A stretch of DNA of 5,829 bases from Deltaproteobacteria bacterium (GTDB taxonomy: Bacteria > Desulfobacterota > BSN033 > UBA1163): the NCBI GenBank assembly GCA_016875155.1, contig VGSD01000197.1:1-5829 (forward strand). The letters run 5' to 3'. Positions 1 to 4,983 of the stretch are shown one piece after another. Each line of letters begins with the position of its first letter. Positions within the stretch are counted from its first letter, which is position 1. The position numbers and the translations under genes were made by a program. Under the pieces are notes generated by a model. That model had not been told where the DNA came from. It saw only the letters and a list, made by a program, of their open reading frames with translations, and did no database searches.

Positions 1-168
1 AACGGCCAGAAAGAAAAAACCGGCGAGAGTGATCTCATAGAGGGGGAAAGAAATTTCCGAGAGGAAATAATAGATAGGAATGGCAACAAGGGTCCCCAGA
101 GTCCCTGGGGCGATAGGGGAGTATCCAACTCCGAGGCCCGTAGCCAGTATGGTGATGAAGTGATTCAT
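1..168 (-). CDS. pgpA: Phosphatidylglycerophosphatase A, N-terminal part (cut by window edge)
   Basis: The first 56 codons are present and the gene continues beyond the left edge. The translation begins MNHFITILATGLGVGYSPIA and continues with PGTLGTLVAIP, then a hydrophobic stretch rich in Tyr, Phe and Leu. The G-x-G-x-SPIAPGT-x-GTL signature near residues 12-28 is the N-terminal hallmark of PgpA, an inner-membrane enzyme that removes phosphate from phosphatidylglycerophosphate to give phosphatidylglycerol. The ATG at 166-168 was chosen because homologues start a few residues before the ATG(F/L)G motif. There is no clear Shine-Dalgarno sequence in front of it. An in-frame ATG lies 16 codons upstream (214-216), but that extension would be encoded by the octamer array in the spacer, so it is disfavoured. 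It is the last gene of the visible run, 93 bp after hisF. The family call is fairly secure. Catalytic residues lie outside the window. Confidence 0.85.
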   Translation of the reverse strand, partial: MNHFITILATGLGVGYSPIAPGTLGTLVAIPIYYFLSEISFPLYEITLAGFFFLAV

Positions 169-186
169 ACAGTTCGGAGAAAGTAG

Positions 187-262
187 TTTGATTGTTTGAT
201 AGTCTGATGGTCTCATCGTCTTTAACTGACTATACGACTATGAGACGAATCGACGATGCGAC
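187..262. repeat. Inverted array of tandem octamers between hisF and pgpA
   Basis: On the plus strand, 187-218 reads as four octamers (TTTGATTG; TTTGATAG; TCTGATGG; TCTCATCG), followed by a centre at 219-230. Four octamers of the opposite sense, each ending in GAC, then run over 231-262. Opposite arms pair best between 210-220 and 236-246 (10 of 11 positions). The array ends exactly at the hisF stop codon (minus-strand TAG, 262-264) and stops 18 bp before the pgpA ATG. The right half matches the array at 2609-2636 at 24 of 28 positions. No T-run follows, so it does not look like an intrinsic terminator. Function unknown. Confidence 0.7.
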
Positions 263-1017
263 TAAATTCTCACCGTGACTCCCTTCTCCTTAAGGTACGA
301 TTTGACCTGAGCAACCGAATATTCCCGGTAGTGAAAGATCGAGGCTGCAAGAACGGCGCTCGCTCTTCCCAAGGCAAGCCCCTCGTAAAGATGTTCCAGT
401 GTTCCTACACCTCCGGAAGCGATGACTGGAATATCAACACTCTCAGAAATGGTCCGGGTCAATTCAATGTCATAGCCATCTTTGGTCCCATCCCGGTCCA
501 TACTCGTCAGGAGGATCTCGCCTGCTCCTAACTCTTCCATCTGCCTTGCCCAGAGGAAGGCATCAATGCCTGTTGGAACCCTTCCTCCATGCGTGTAAAC
601 CTCCCATCCCTGCCCTCTTCTCTTGGCATCGATGGCAATCACAATGCATTGGCTTCCGAAACGCATGGATGCCCTCTTCACAAAAGAGGAATCTTTTACT
701 GCGGCAGTATTGATCGAAACCTTATCCGCACCTGCGTTCAGGAGTTTCCGGATATCTTCAAGGCTCCTCACGCCCCCTCCGACCGTTAGCGGAATGAAGA
801 TTTCTTCTGCTGTCCTCCGAACGATATCGATCAGGATCTCCCTCTTCTCATGAGAGGCGGTGATGTCTAAAAAGGCAATCTCATCAGCGCCCTGCTCATC
901 ATAGGCCTTTGCATTTTCAACAGGATCGCCTGCATCTTTTAGGTCTACGAACTGAGTTCCCTTGACTACCCTCCCGTCCTTCACATCGAGACAAGGGATA
1001 ATTCTCTTGGCTAACAT
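262..1017 (-). CDS. hisF: Imidazole glycerol phosphate synthase cyclase subunit
   Basis: HisF (251 aa, normal length) is the cyclase half of cytoplasmic IGP synthase. It uses ammonia channelled from HisH to convert PRFAR into imidazole glycerol phosphate and AICAR, linking histidine and purine synthesis. The translation is a complete (beta/alpha)8 barrel. It starts [20 protein letters not shown], with catalytic Asp11. The second catalytic Asp130 sits in IVIAIDAK. Phosphate-binding glycines are at TVGGGVRS (78-85) and ASGGVG (200-205), and the family segment [13 protein letters not shown] spans 171-183. The ATG at 1015-1017 is preceded by AGGAG with 9 nt spacing. Its partner HisH is five genes upstream, and hisA is immediately upstream with a 108-bp gap. 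The TAG stop coincides with the edge of the octamer array that fills the gap to pgpA. The assignment is secure. Confidence 0.98.
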   Translation of the reverse strand: MLAKRIIPCLDVKDGRVVKGTQFVDLKDAGDPVENAKAYDEQGADEIAFLDITASHEKREILIDIVRRTAEEIFIPLTVGGGVRSLEDIRKLLNAGADKVSINTAAVKDSSFVKRASMRFGSQCIVIAIDAKRRGQGWEVYTHGGRVPTGIDAFLWARQMEELGAGEILLTSMDRDGTKDGYDIELTRTISESVDIPVIASGGVGTLEHLYEGLALGRASAVLAASIFHYREYSVAQVKSYLKEKGVTVRI

Positions 1018-1026
1018 TTGTTCGTG

Positions 1027-1031
1027 CTCCT
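1027..1031 (-). promoter_or_regulatory. Ribosome-binding site of hisF
   Basis: The minus strand reads AGGAG, separated by 9 nt from the ATG at 1017. This supports the chosen hisF start. Confidence 0.7.
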
Positions 1032-1043
1032 ATGACGTCTTTG

Positions 1044-1062
1044 CTGAAAAAAGTTTTTTCTT
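1044..1062. repeat. A/T hairpin upstream of hisF
   Basis: GAAAAAA at 1046-1052 and TTTTTTC at 1054-1060 form a perfect inverted repeat around one G. The potential stem is weak and purely A/T apart from its ends. It lies between the octamer array and the hisF ribosome-binding site. It lacks the GC-rich stem of an intrinsic terminator. It may be a simple-sequence accident or a local structure affecting hisF translation. Confidence 0.35.
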
Positions 1063-1074
1063 GCGAGCATAATA

Positions 1075-1145
1075 TTGGGGAGTTGAGGTAGTGGGGAGAT
1101 GGGGTGAAAAATTCTCCCCATCCCCCTATCTCCCCATCTTCCCAT
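1075..1145. repeat. Inverted octamer array (4 + 4 units) overlapping the 3' end of hisA
   Basis: On the plus strand four octamers (TTGGGGAG; TTGAGGTA; GTGGGGAG; ATGGGGTG) occupy 1075-1106. A 7-nt AT centre (1107-1113) follows. Four units of inverted sense then run over 1114-1145 (CTCCCCAT; CCCCCTAT; CTCCCCAT; CTTCCCAT). Unit-by-unit pairing of the two halves matches at about 22 of 32 positions. The inner part gives a 12-bp stem (1093-1104 with 1116-1127, one mismatch and one G-U) over an 11-nt loop. The outer right units lie inside hisA, encoding its last six residues and containing its stop codon. No T-run follows on the minus strand. Confidence 0.75.
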
Positions 1146-1869
1146 CTTTCTTCGTTATGCGGATGGCTTCTTCTAAATCGAGGCTTCCGGCATAGAGGGC
1201 TCGACCCGTAATCACCCCGATGATTCTATCAGACTCCATCTTCATGAGTTTTACAATGTCTTCGATTTGCGAGACCCCTCCTGAGGCGATCACCGGGATA
1301 GAGGTGGAGCGAGATAAATTTCTGGTCGATTCAAAGTTTAAACCTGTGGACATTCCATCTCTCTCAATATCCGTAAAGATGATAGCTGAAAGACCAAACC
1401 CTTCAAACTCTTTCACAAGTTCGATTGCTTCAATGGAGGCCACCTCTTTCCATCCCTCCACCGCCACCTTGCCTCCTTTGGCGTCAATGCCGAGGATCAC
1501 CTTTCCGGGAAATTGTTGACAGGCCTCTGTGAGCAGACTGCGATTCCTGAGGGCTGCTGTCCCAAGGATGACCCATCTAGCGCCTGAGGAAAGATAATCT
1601 TCGATTGTTTCGGGATTCCTGATTCCCCCGCCCACTTCGACGGGAATAGATATGGATCGGATCATATTTTTGATCAACGAGGAATGGAAAGGCTTTCCTG
1701 TCACCGCACCATTGAGATCAACCACATGAAGCCTCTCTGCTCCCTTTGACTCCCAATGCTTTGCCATCTCAACGGGGTTCCCGGAATAGATGGTCTCCTG
1801 ATCCATCCTGCCCTGGCGGAGCCTCACGCATTTTCCATCTTTCAGGTCTATGGCCGGGATGATGATCAT
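1126..1869 (-). CDS. hisA: Phosphoribosylformimino-5-aminoimidazole carboxamide ribotide isomerase
   Basis: HisA (247 aa from the chosen start) isomerises ProFAR to PRFAR, the substrate of HisF, in the cytoplasm. It is a (beta/alpha)8 barrel homologous to HisF. It starts MIIIPAIDLKDGKCVRLRQG with catalytic Asp8. The second catalytic Asp129 is in VILGIDAKGG. Phosphate-binding glycines are at EVGGGIR (78-84) and IASGGVS (194-200), and TDIERDGMSTG covers 166-176. The ATG at 1867-1869 matches the family N-terminus. An in-frame ATG (1881) and TTG (1893) further upstream would add residues encoded by the heptamer array and are less likely. No start has a strong Shine-Dalgarno sequence, so translation may be weak or coupled. 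The C-terminal tail DGKMGR and the TAG stop come from the octamer array, so the 3' end seems to have been rewritten by the repeat. Confidence 0.97.
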   Translation of the reverse strand: MIIIPAIDLKDGKCVRLRQGRMDQETIYSGNPVEMAKHWESKGAERLHVVDLNGAVTGKPFHSSLIKNMIRSISIPVEVGGGIRNPETIEDYLSSGARWVILGTAALRNRSLLTEACQQFPGKVILGIDAKGGKVAVEGWKEVASIEAIELVKEFEGFGLSAIIFTDIERDGMSTGLNFESTRNLSRSTSIPVIASGGVSQIEDIVKLMKMESDRIIGVITGRALYAGSLDLEEAIRITKKDGKMGR

Positions 1870-1878
1870 AGAAAAACT

Positions 1879-1951
1879 CATTGAAAATTGCAAAATGAAA
1901 AATTAGCAGTTAGCAAGAAGGAGCAAAATTCGCAATTTGCATTGTCATTTT
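1879..1951. repeat. Inverted heptamer array between the exported-protein gene and hisA
   Basis: The plus strand reads as 7-bp units: CATTGAA, AATTGCA, AAATGAA, AAATTAG and CAGTTAG over 1879-1913. A centre (1914-1923) follows, then CAAAATT, CGCAATT, TGCATTG and TCATTTT over 1924-1951 in roughly inverted sense. For example, AATTGCA matches the reverse complement of CGCAATT at 6 of 7 positions, and AAAATGA pairs with TCATTTT. It fills the gap almost completely, contains the TGA stop of the exported-protein gene at 1945-1947 and ends 9 bp before the hisA ATG. The unit is 7 bp here, compared with 8 bp in the neighbouring arrays. Confidence 0.6.
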
Positions 1952-2592
1952 CCTTCAAGTTCCGTGATGCCGGGAAGCCTTCTCAATACCTCATCCAATC
2001 CTACGCCTGCGAGTTCCTCGGCAGTCAGCCAGTGCGCCTTTCTTCTGAAGAAAGACCCTATCTTGAAGAGATTTTCGCTCAGCGGTCTCTGGGTCTCATC
2101 CATCCTCCCTCTCCACACCTCTGCTCCGTCTTTCAATCGAATCAGATGAATATCGAACCCGACAGAGGCAGGGCGATCCACTCCTACAGAAGATCCGATC
2201 CTCTCCTCAAAACGAAAAATGAACCCGATAGAGACAAAATCACTGCCGAGCTCTTTACCCAATTCGATTGAGGAAGATTTCGGCCTTTCTTCGAAGATTC
2301 TCTTCTCCTGCTGAGAAAGGGCTTGTTCCACTTTTTCTAAGGGAAGGCTTTTGAAAATTCCTTTCCCTTCTATCCTCTGATAGAGAAGTTTCGTCAGTGT
2401 ATTTTGAGCGCTTGGCAGAATCTCCCCTCTCTGAAAAACCGTCTTGCAAACCGGGCAGACTGGCTCTCTTTCAATGAAGAAGGGAACGATGGCCAATCGA
2501 GGTTTCTCCTCAGCCTTGACTTCGGAAATTCCAAAAACCATTAAGCCCAATGACAGGATGAGCAACCCAAAGCCAGAAAGGATTCTCCTCAT
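1945..2592 (-). CDS. Exported protein of unknown function with a CxxC motif
   Basis: This is a 215-residue protein I cannot assign to a characterised family. Residues 1-27 are a typical Sec signal peptide: Arg-Arg at 2-3, a hydrophobic core of about 18 residues, then VKA before EEKPR. There is no lipobox cysteine, so signal peptidase I cleavage after Ala27 and release to the periplasm is expected. The mature start, PRLAIVPF, resembles the first beta strand of TolB-N/CsgG/LpoB-like periplasmic proteins. Cys46 and Cys49 form PVCPVCKTVF, a half zinc ribbon or redox-type CxxC. The later segment KDGAEVWRGRMDETQRPLSE (154-173), with a C-terminal HWLTAEELAG and a predicted helix, looks like a conserved core. 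The ATG at 2590-2592 has a strong ribosome-binding site. It sits between tal and hisA. A role in envelope assembly alongside kdsA is possible but speculative. Confidence 0.8.
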   Translation of the reverse strand: MRRILSGFGLLILSLGLMVFGISEVKAEEKPRLAIVPFFIEREPVCPVCKTVFQRGEILPSAQNTLTKLLYQRIEGKGIFKSLPLEKVEQALSQQEKRIFEERPKSSSIELGKELGSDFVSIGFIFRFEERIGSSVGVDRPASVGFDIHLIRLKDGAEVWRGRMDETQRPLSENLFKIGSFFRRKAHWLTAEELAGVGLDEVLRRLPGITELEGK

Positions 2593-2594
2593 TT

Positions 2595-2604
2595 CTCCAC
2601 CTCT
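2595..2604 (-). promoter_or_regulatory. Ribosome-binding site of the exported-protein gene
   Basis: The minus strand reads AGAGGTGGAG, ending 2 nt before the ATG. The purine-rich AGAGGTG part has suitable spacing. It lies directly after the octamer array, which stops short of it. Confidence 0.7.
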
Positions 2605-2608
2605 CTCA

Positions 2609-2648
2609 TTTGAGACGAAATGACGATACGACTAAACGACGATGAGAC
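2609..2648. repeat. Half array of five tandem octamers between tal and the exported-protein gene
   Basis: Five head-to-tail plus-strand octamers all end in GAC: TTTGAGAC; GAAATGAC; GATACGAC; TAAACGAC; GATGAGAC. No inverted half is present. Its first 28 bases match 239-266 at 24 of 28 positions with the units in the same order, so the two are copies of one element. The array abuts the tal stop: the last C plus TA (2648-2650) is the minus-strand TAG. The other end stops at the ribosome-binding site of the exported-protein gene. Confidence 0.75.
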
Positions 2649-3301
2649 TATTTTTTGCTTCCGATCTTCTTTGCGTCTTCTAAAAATTGTGCAATCCCCT
2701 TATCCGTGAGAGGATGTTTTGCCATCTGGTCCAGAATGGCAGGCGGGATGGTCACGATTTCAGCACCCATCCGTGCCACTTCGATCACATGAATGGGATT
2801 TCTCACGCTGGCAACGATGATGCGAGTCTCAATCTCATCGTATTGGTCATAAATTTCTCTGATCTGCTGGATCAATTCCAAGCCGTTGAAGCTGATGTCG
2901 TCAAGCCTTCCAATGAAAGGGCAGATATAGGTCGCTCCTGCTTTTGCGGCTAAAATGGCTTGGCTCGCCGAGAAGAGGAGTGTCACATTCGTTTGAATTC
3001 CCTCGGTTGATAAGATTCTGACCGCTTTCAATCCTTCCTGATTGATGGGGATCTTGATTACGATCTCATCGCCCCAAGTAGCAAGAACCTTGGCTTCCTT
3101 CACGATCTCTTCACAGGTGATGCCTGTGACTTCCACATTTACTGGCCCCTTTACCTCTTTTGAGATCTTCCGAATCAGCGTCTCCGCATCTTCTCCTTCT
3201 TTTGCCAGAAGCGTGGGATTGGTTGTCACCCCGTCGACCAGACCGAGCGCTTTCGCTTTCTTGATCTCATTCAGATTCGCCGTATCAATAAATATCTTCA
3301 C
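2648..3301 (-). CDS. tal: Transaldolase, TalC / fructose-6-phosphate aldolase family
   Basis: A 217-residue class I aldolase of the short TalC/FSA family, starting MKIFIDTANLNEIKKAKALG. The barrel active site is complete, with Asp6, Asn28 (in VTTNPT) and Schiff-base Lys83 (in EIVIKIP). Two positions separate transaldolases from fructose-6-phosphate aldolase in this family. Glu57 (Gln in E. coli FSA) and Phe129 in CPFIGRLDD (Tyr131 in FSA) both favour transaldolase, which moves a dihydroxyacetone unit between sugar phosphates in the pentose phosphate pathway. The protein closely resembles Bacillus TalC, including the C-terminal KHPLTDKGIAQFLED. The GTG at 3299-3301 is chosen because GGGGAGGA lies 6 nt upstream. 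The TTG at 3319 lies upstream of that site and would include the ribosome-binding site in the coding region. The gene lies between kdsA and the exported-protein gene. The family is certain and the exact activity is inferred. Confidence 0.95.
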   Translation of the reverse strand: MKIFIDTANLNEIKKAKALGLVDGVTTNPTLLAKEGEDAETLIRKISKEVKGPVNVEVTGITCEEIVKEAKVLATWGDEIVIKIPINQEGLKAVRILSTEGIQTNVTLLFSASQAILAAKAGATYICPFIGRLDDISFNGLELIQQIREIYDQYDEIETRIIVASVRNPIHVIEVARMGAEIVTIPPAILDQMAKHPLTDKGIAQFLEDAKKIGSKK

Positions 3302-3307
3302 GTTAAA

Positions 3308-3315
3308 TCCTCCCC
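3308..3315 (-). promoter_or_regulatory. Ribosome-binding site that fixes the GTG start of tal
   Basis: The minus strand reads GGGGAGGA followed by 6 nt (TTTAAC) and then GTG. This strong site decides for the GTG at 3301 over the upstream in-frame TTG. Confidence 0.85.
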
Positions 3316-3327
3316 TCAATATTTAAA

Positions 3328-3396
3328 TTAGGTTTAGGTCAAGGCTGAGGTTCAGAATTCTATTGTTTAAACTCAACCTTAACCTCAACCTCTATC
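3328..3396. repeat. Inverted hexamer array between kdsA and tal
   Basis: The plus strand has four hexamers TTAGGT, TTAGGT, CAAGGC and TGAGGT (3328-3351). A centre (3352-3366) follows, then TTAAAC, TCAACC, TTAACC, TCAACC and TCTATC (3367-3396) in inverted sense. The segment 3337-3352 matches the reverse complement of the right half at about 13 of 16 positions. The unit is 6 bp here. The array begins about 22 bp after the kdsA stop and ends just before the tal ribosome-binding site. A hairpin is possible, but no U-run follows. Confidence 0.65.
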
Positions 3397-3418
3397 CTGA
3401 CTTTTGGAATTGCCTTTC

Positions 3419-4252
3419 TTAACCGATTCCCCACTCCCTCACCATATCGTGAATGGCTTTGGTCTGTCGTAGAAGTTGTTCCATCTCTTTTAGCGGAACC
3501 ATGCTCGAGGCGTCGCAGAGCGCCTCGGCCGGTCTGGGATGGGTCTCGATAAATAGGCCGTTGCATCCCACAGCCATGGCCGCACGGGAAAGATGGGGAA
3601 CATACTGTGGGCTTCCGCCTCTCGGGTCTTCGCTCGGAATCCCGTAATTCCTCACCACATGCGTGGCATCGAAGATGACCGGACAGCCAATCCCTTGCAT
3701 GATGGGAATGGAACAGAAGTCAGAAATCAATTTGTTATATCCGAAACAGGTCCCACGCTCTGTGAGAAGAACCTGCTTGTTTCCTGTGCTGTGGATCTTC
3801 TTGACTGCACCGGCCATGTTCTCCGGTGCAACAAATTGACCCTTCTTGATGTTGATCACCCTTCCCGTCTCTCCGGCTTTAAGAAGAAGGCTCGTCTGTT
3901 GGCAGAGAAAAGCTGGGATCTGAATCACATCTAAAACATCCTTTGCCTGATCCACGTCTTCCATGCGGTGGACATCTGATAGGACAGGAAGACCTGTCTT
4001 CGCCTTCACTTTTGAAAGAATCTTCAATCCTTTTTTCAGCTCTGGACCTTTATAAGACTTCTCCGAGCCCCGGTTATCCTTTTCATAAGAGGCTTTGAAG
4101 ATCAGGGGAATCCCCAATCTCTTGCAGAGCACCTTTAACTGTTCTGCAATCTCTAGGACGATGGCTTCGCTCTCTATGACACAGGGACCTGCAATGAGTA
4201 CCAAAGGGCTTCCCTTTCCGATTCTAATTTCACCAACTTTGACTTCGTTCAT
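3419..4252 (-). CDS. kdsA: 3-deoxy-D-manno-octulosonate 8-phosphate synthase (KDO-8-P synthase), metal-dependent type
   Basis: KdsA (277 aa) condenses arabinose-5-phosphate with phosphoenolpyruvate to KDO-8-phosphate for lipopolysaccharide inner core. Family motifs appear in order: VLIAGPCVIES (18-28), FKASYEKDNRGS (52-63), LSDVHR (91-96), IQIPAFLCQQT (110-120), NIKKGQFVAPEN (134-145), LTERGTCFGYN (163-173), PVIFDATH (191-198) and FIETHPRP (234-241). Cys24, His198, Glu236 and Asp247 match the metal ligands of the Aquifex enzyme (Cys11, His185, Glu222, Asp233) apart from one extra residue in the loop between His and Glu. This predicts the metal-dependent class, since E. coli has Asn at the Cys position. 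The loop at 199-216 (VRNYGIPSEDPRGGSPQY) diverges from the usual SVQLPGG...SGG form. The ATG at 4250-4252 follows AAGGAG at 6 nt. The TTG at 4276 lies inside a repeat and is rejected. It sits inside the his cluster, between hisH and tal. Confidence 0.96.
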   Translation of the reverse strand: MNEVKVGEIRIGKGSPLVLIAGPCVIESEAIVLEIAEQLKVLCKRLGIPLIFKASYEKDNRGSEKSYKGPELKKGLKILSKVKAKTGLPVLSDVHRMEDVDQAKDVLDVIQIPAFLCQQTSLLLKAGETGRVINIKKGQFVAPENMAGAVKKIHSTGNKQVLLTERGTCFGYNKLISDFCSIPIMQGIGCPVIFDATHVVRNYGIPSEDPRGGSPQYVPHLSRAAMAVGCNGLFIETHPRPAEALCDASSMVPLKEMEQLLRQTKAIHDMVREWGIG

Positions 4253-4258
4253 GGGTGG

Positions 4259-4264
4259 CTCCTT
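4259..4264 (-). promoter_or_regulatory. Ribosome-binding site of kdsA
   Basis: The minus strand reads AAGGAG followed by 6 nt and the ATG at 4252. It fixes this start over the in-frame TTG eight codons upstream. Confidence 0.85.
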
Positions 4265-4270
4265 TATCGC

Positions 4271-4348
4271 CCCCAATAAATGAGGGCGCTACGGAATAAA
4301 ATCCAAATGTAGCGTCGGCATTTATTGTCGACGCCCCAATTTGGATTC
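4271..4348. repeat. REP/MITE-like palindromic element with two alternative folds between hisH and kdsA
   Basis: Fold A pairs 4274-4292 (CAATAAATGAGGGCGCTAC) with 4309-4327, at 16 of 19 positions with a 16-nt loop. Fold B pairs AATCCAAAT (4300-4308) with ATTTGGATT (4339-4347), both perfect, and inside it GCGTCG (4312-4317) with CGACGC (4329-4334). The two folds share 4309-4327, so they exclude each other. The element fills the gap from 4 nt after the hisH stop to the kdsA ribosome-binding site. It is not an octamer array, and its longer arms recall REP or miniature inverted-repeat elements. No T-run follows on the minus strand. Confidence 0.65.
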
Positions 4349-4350
4349 GG

Positions 4351-4968
4351 TTAAACCAACTTTGCAAAGTTCTCCAGTATCCTCAACCCTTTCTGCTGAC
4401 TTTTTTCCGGATGGAACTGGGTCGCAAAGATGTTCTCCTTCCAGATGCTCGAAACAAAGGGATTTCCGTAATGGGTGACGGTCGAGTTCCATGCCTCTTC
4501 GTCGGGAACGACATAGTAGGAGTGAACAAAGTAGAAGAAGTCTCCGCTCCTTAACCCTTGAAGCAGAGGAACTTCCCTCTTCTTTTCAATCGCATTCCAT
4601 CCCATGTGAGGAACTTTATGCTCAGGGTCGGGCCGGAATCTCACAACTTTTCCTTTTATCAAGTCAAGCCCTTTTCGATGTCCGAACTCCTCGCTCTCCG
4701 AAAATAAAATTTGAAGGCCAAGACAGATGCCGAGATAGGGCTTTCCTTTTTCGATGGAACGAAGAATCGATTCGATCAATCCATACTTTTCCAGATTCTC
4801 CATGCAGTCCTTAAAGGCACCCACTCCCGGAAGAACAATTGCCGAAGCTCCGGAAATCTCCCGTTTGTTCCGGGTTACGCTGGCTTCAAATCCGACCCGT
4901 TCGAAACCCTTCTGAACGCTTCTGAGATTTCCCATCCCGTAGTCAATGATGACGATCTTTGATTTCAT
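4351..4968 (-). CDS. hisH: Imidazole glycerol phosphate synthase glutaminase subunit
   Basis: HisH (205 aa, normal length) is the class I glutamine amidotransferase half of IGP synthase. It hydrolyses glutamine and passes ammonia through HisF to the cyclase site. The translation starts MKSKIVIIDYGMGNLRSVQK. The strand PGVGAF begins at 47. The nucleophile Cys82 is in YLGICLGLQ, and the catalytic pair His186 and Glu188 is in TQFHPEKS. HKVPHMGWN (117-125) and YFVHSYYV (146-153) are family signatures. The ATG at 4966-4968 matches the family N-terminus, but the upstream sequence has no strong Shine-Dalgarno, only TAGAG about 3 nt away. It lies 125 bp after hisB, the usual partner order. It is separated from its obligate partner hisF by four genes (kdsA, tal, the exported-protein gene and hisA). 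Identity is secure. Confidence 0.98.
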   Translation of the reverse strand: MKSKIVIIDYGMGNLRSVQKGFERVGFEASVTRNKREISGASAIVLPGVGAFKDCMENLEKYGLIESILRSIEKGKPYLGICLGLQILFSESEEFGHRKGLDLIKGKVVRFRPDPEHKVPHMGWNAIEKKREVPLLQGLRSGDFFYFVHSYYVVPDEEAWNSTVTHYGNPFVSSIWKENIFATQFHPEKSQQKGLRILENFAKLV

Positions 4969-4983
4969 CGCTCTACATGGAAA

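Noticed and set aside
187..262. Possible CRISPR-like array or other spacer-repeat system in the short repeats
   Set aside because: Units are 6-8 bp with no intervening unique spacers and they invert around a centre. No cas genes are present.
256..531. Plus-strand open frames of 60-130 codons (for example 256-531, 1888-2271, 5046-5435)
   Set aside because: They lie almost entirely antisense to well-identified genes, have no recognisable products and are shadows of those genes.
1018..1125. Histidine attenuator or riboswitch in a spacer
   Set aside because: No run of histidine codons, T-box motif or known aptamer core could be recognised in any spacer.
1093..1127. GC-rich hairpin after hisA as an intrinsic terminator
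   Set aside because: The minus strand has no U-run after the stem, and hisF continues in the same direction with its own ribosome-binding site.
1870..1893. Longer HisA starting at TTG 1893 or ATG 1881
   Set aside because: The extra residues are encoded by the heptamer array, and the family N-terminus is MIIIPAIDL, which starts at 1869.
4253..4276. Longer KdsA starting at TTG 4276
   Set aside because: That codon lies inside the palindromic element and upstream of the AAGGAG site that serves the ATG at 4252.
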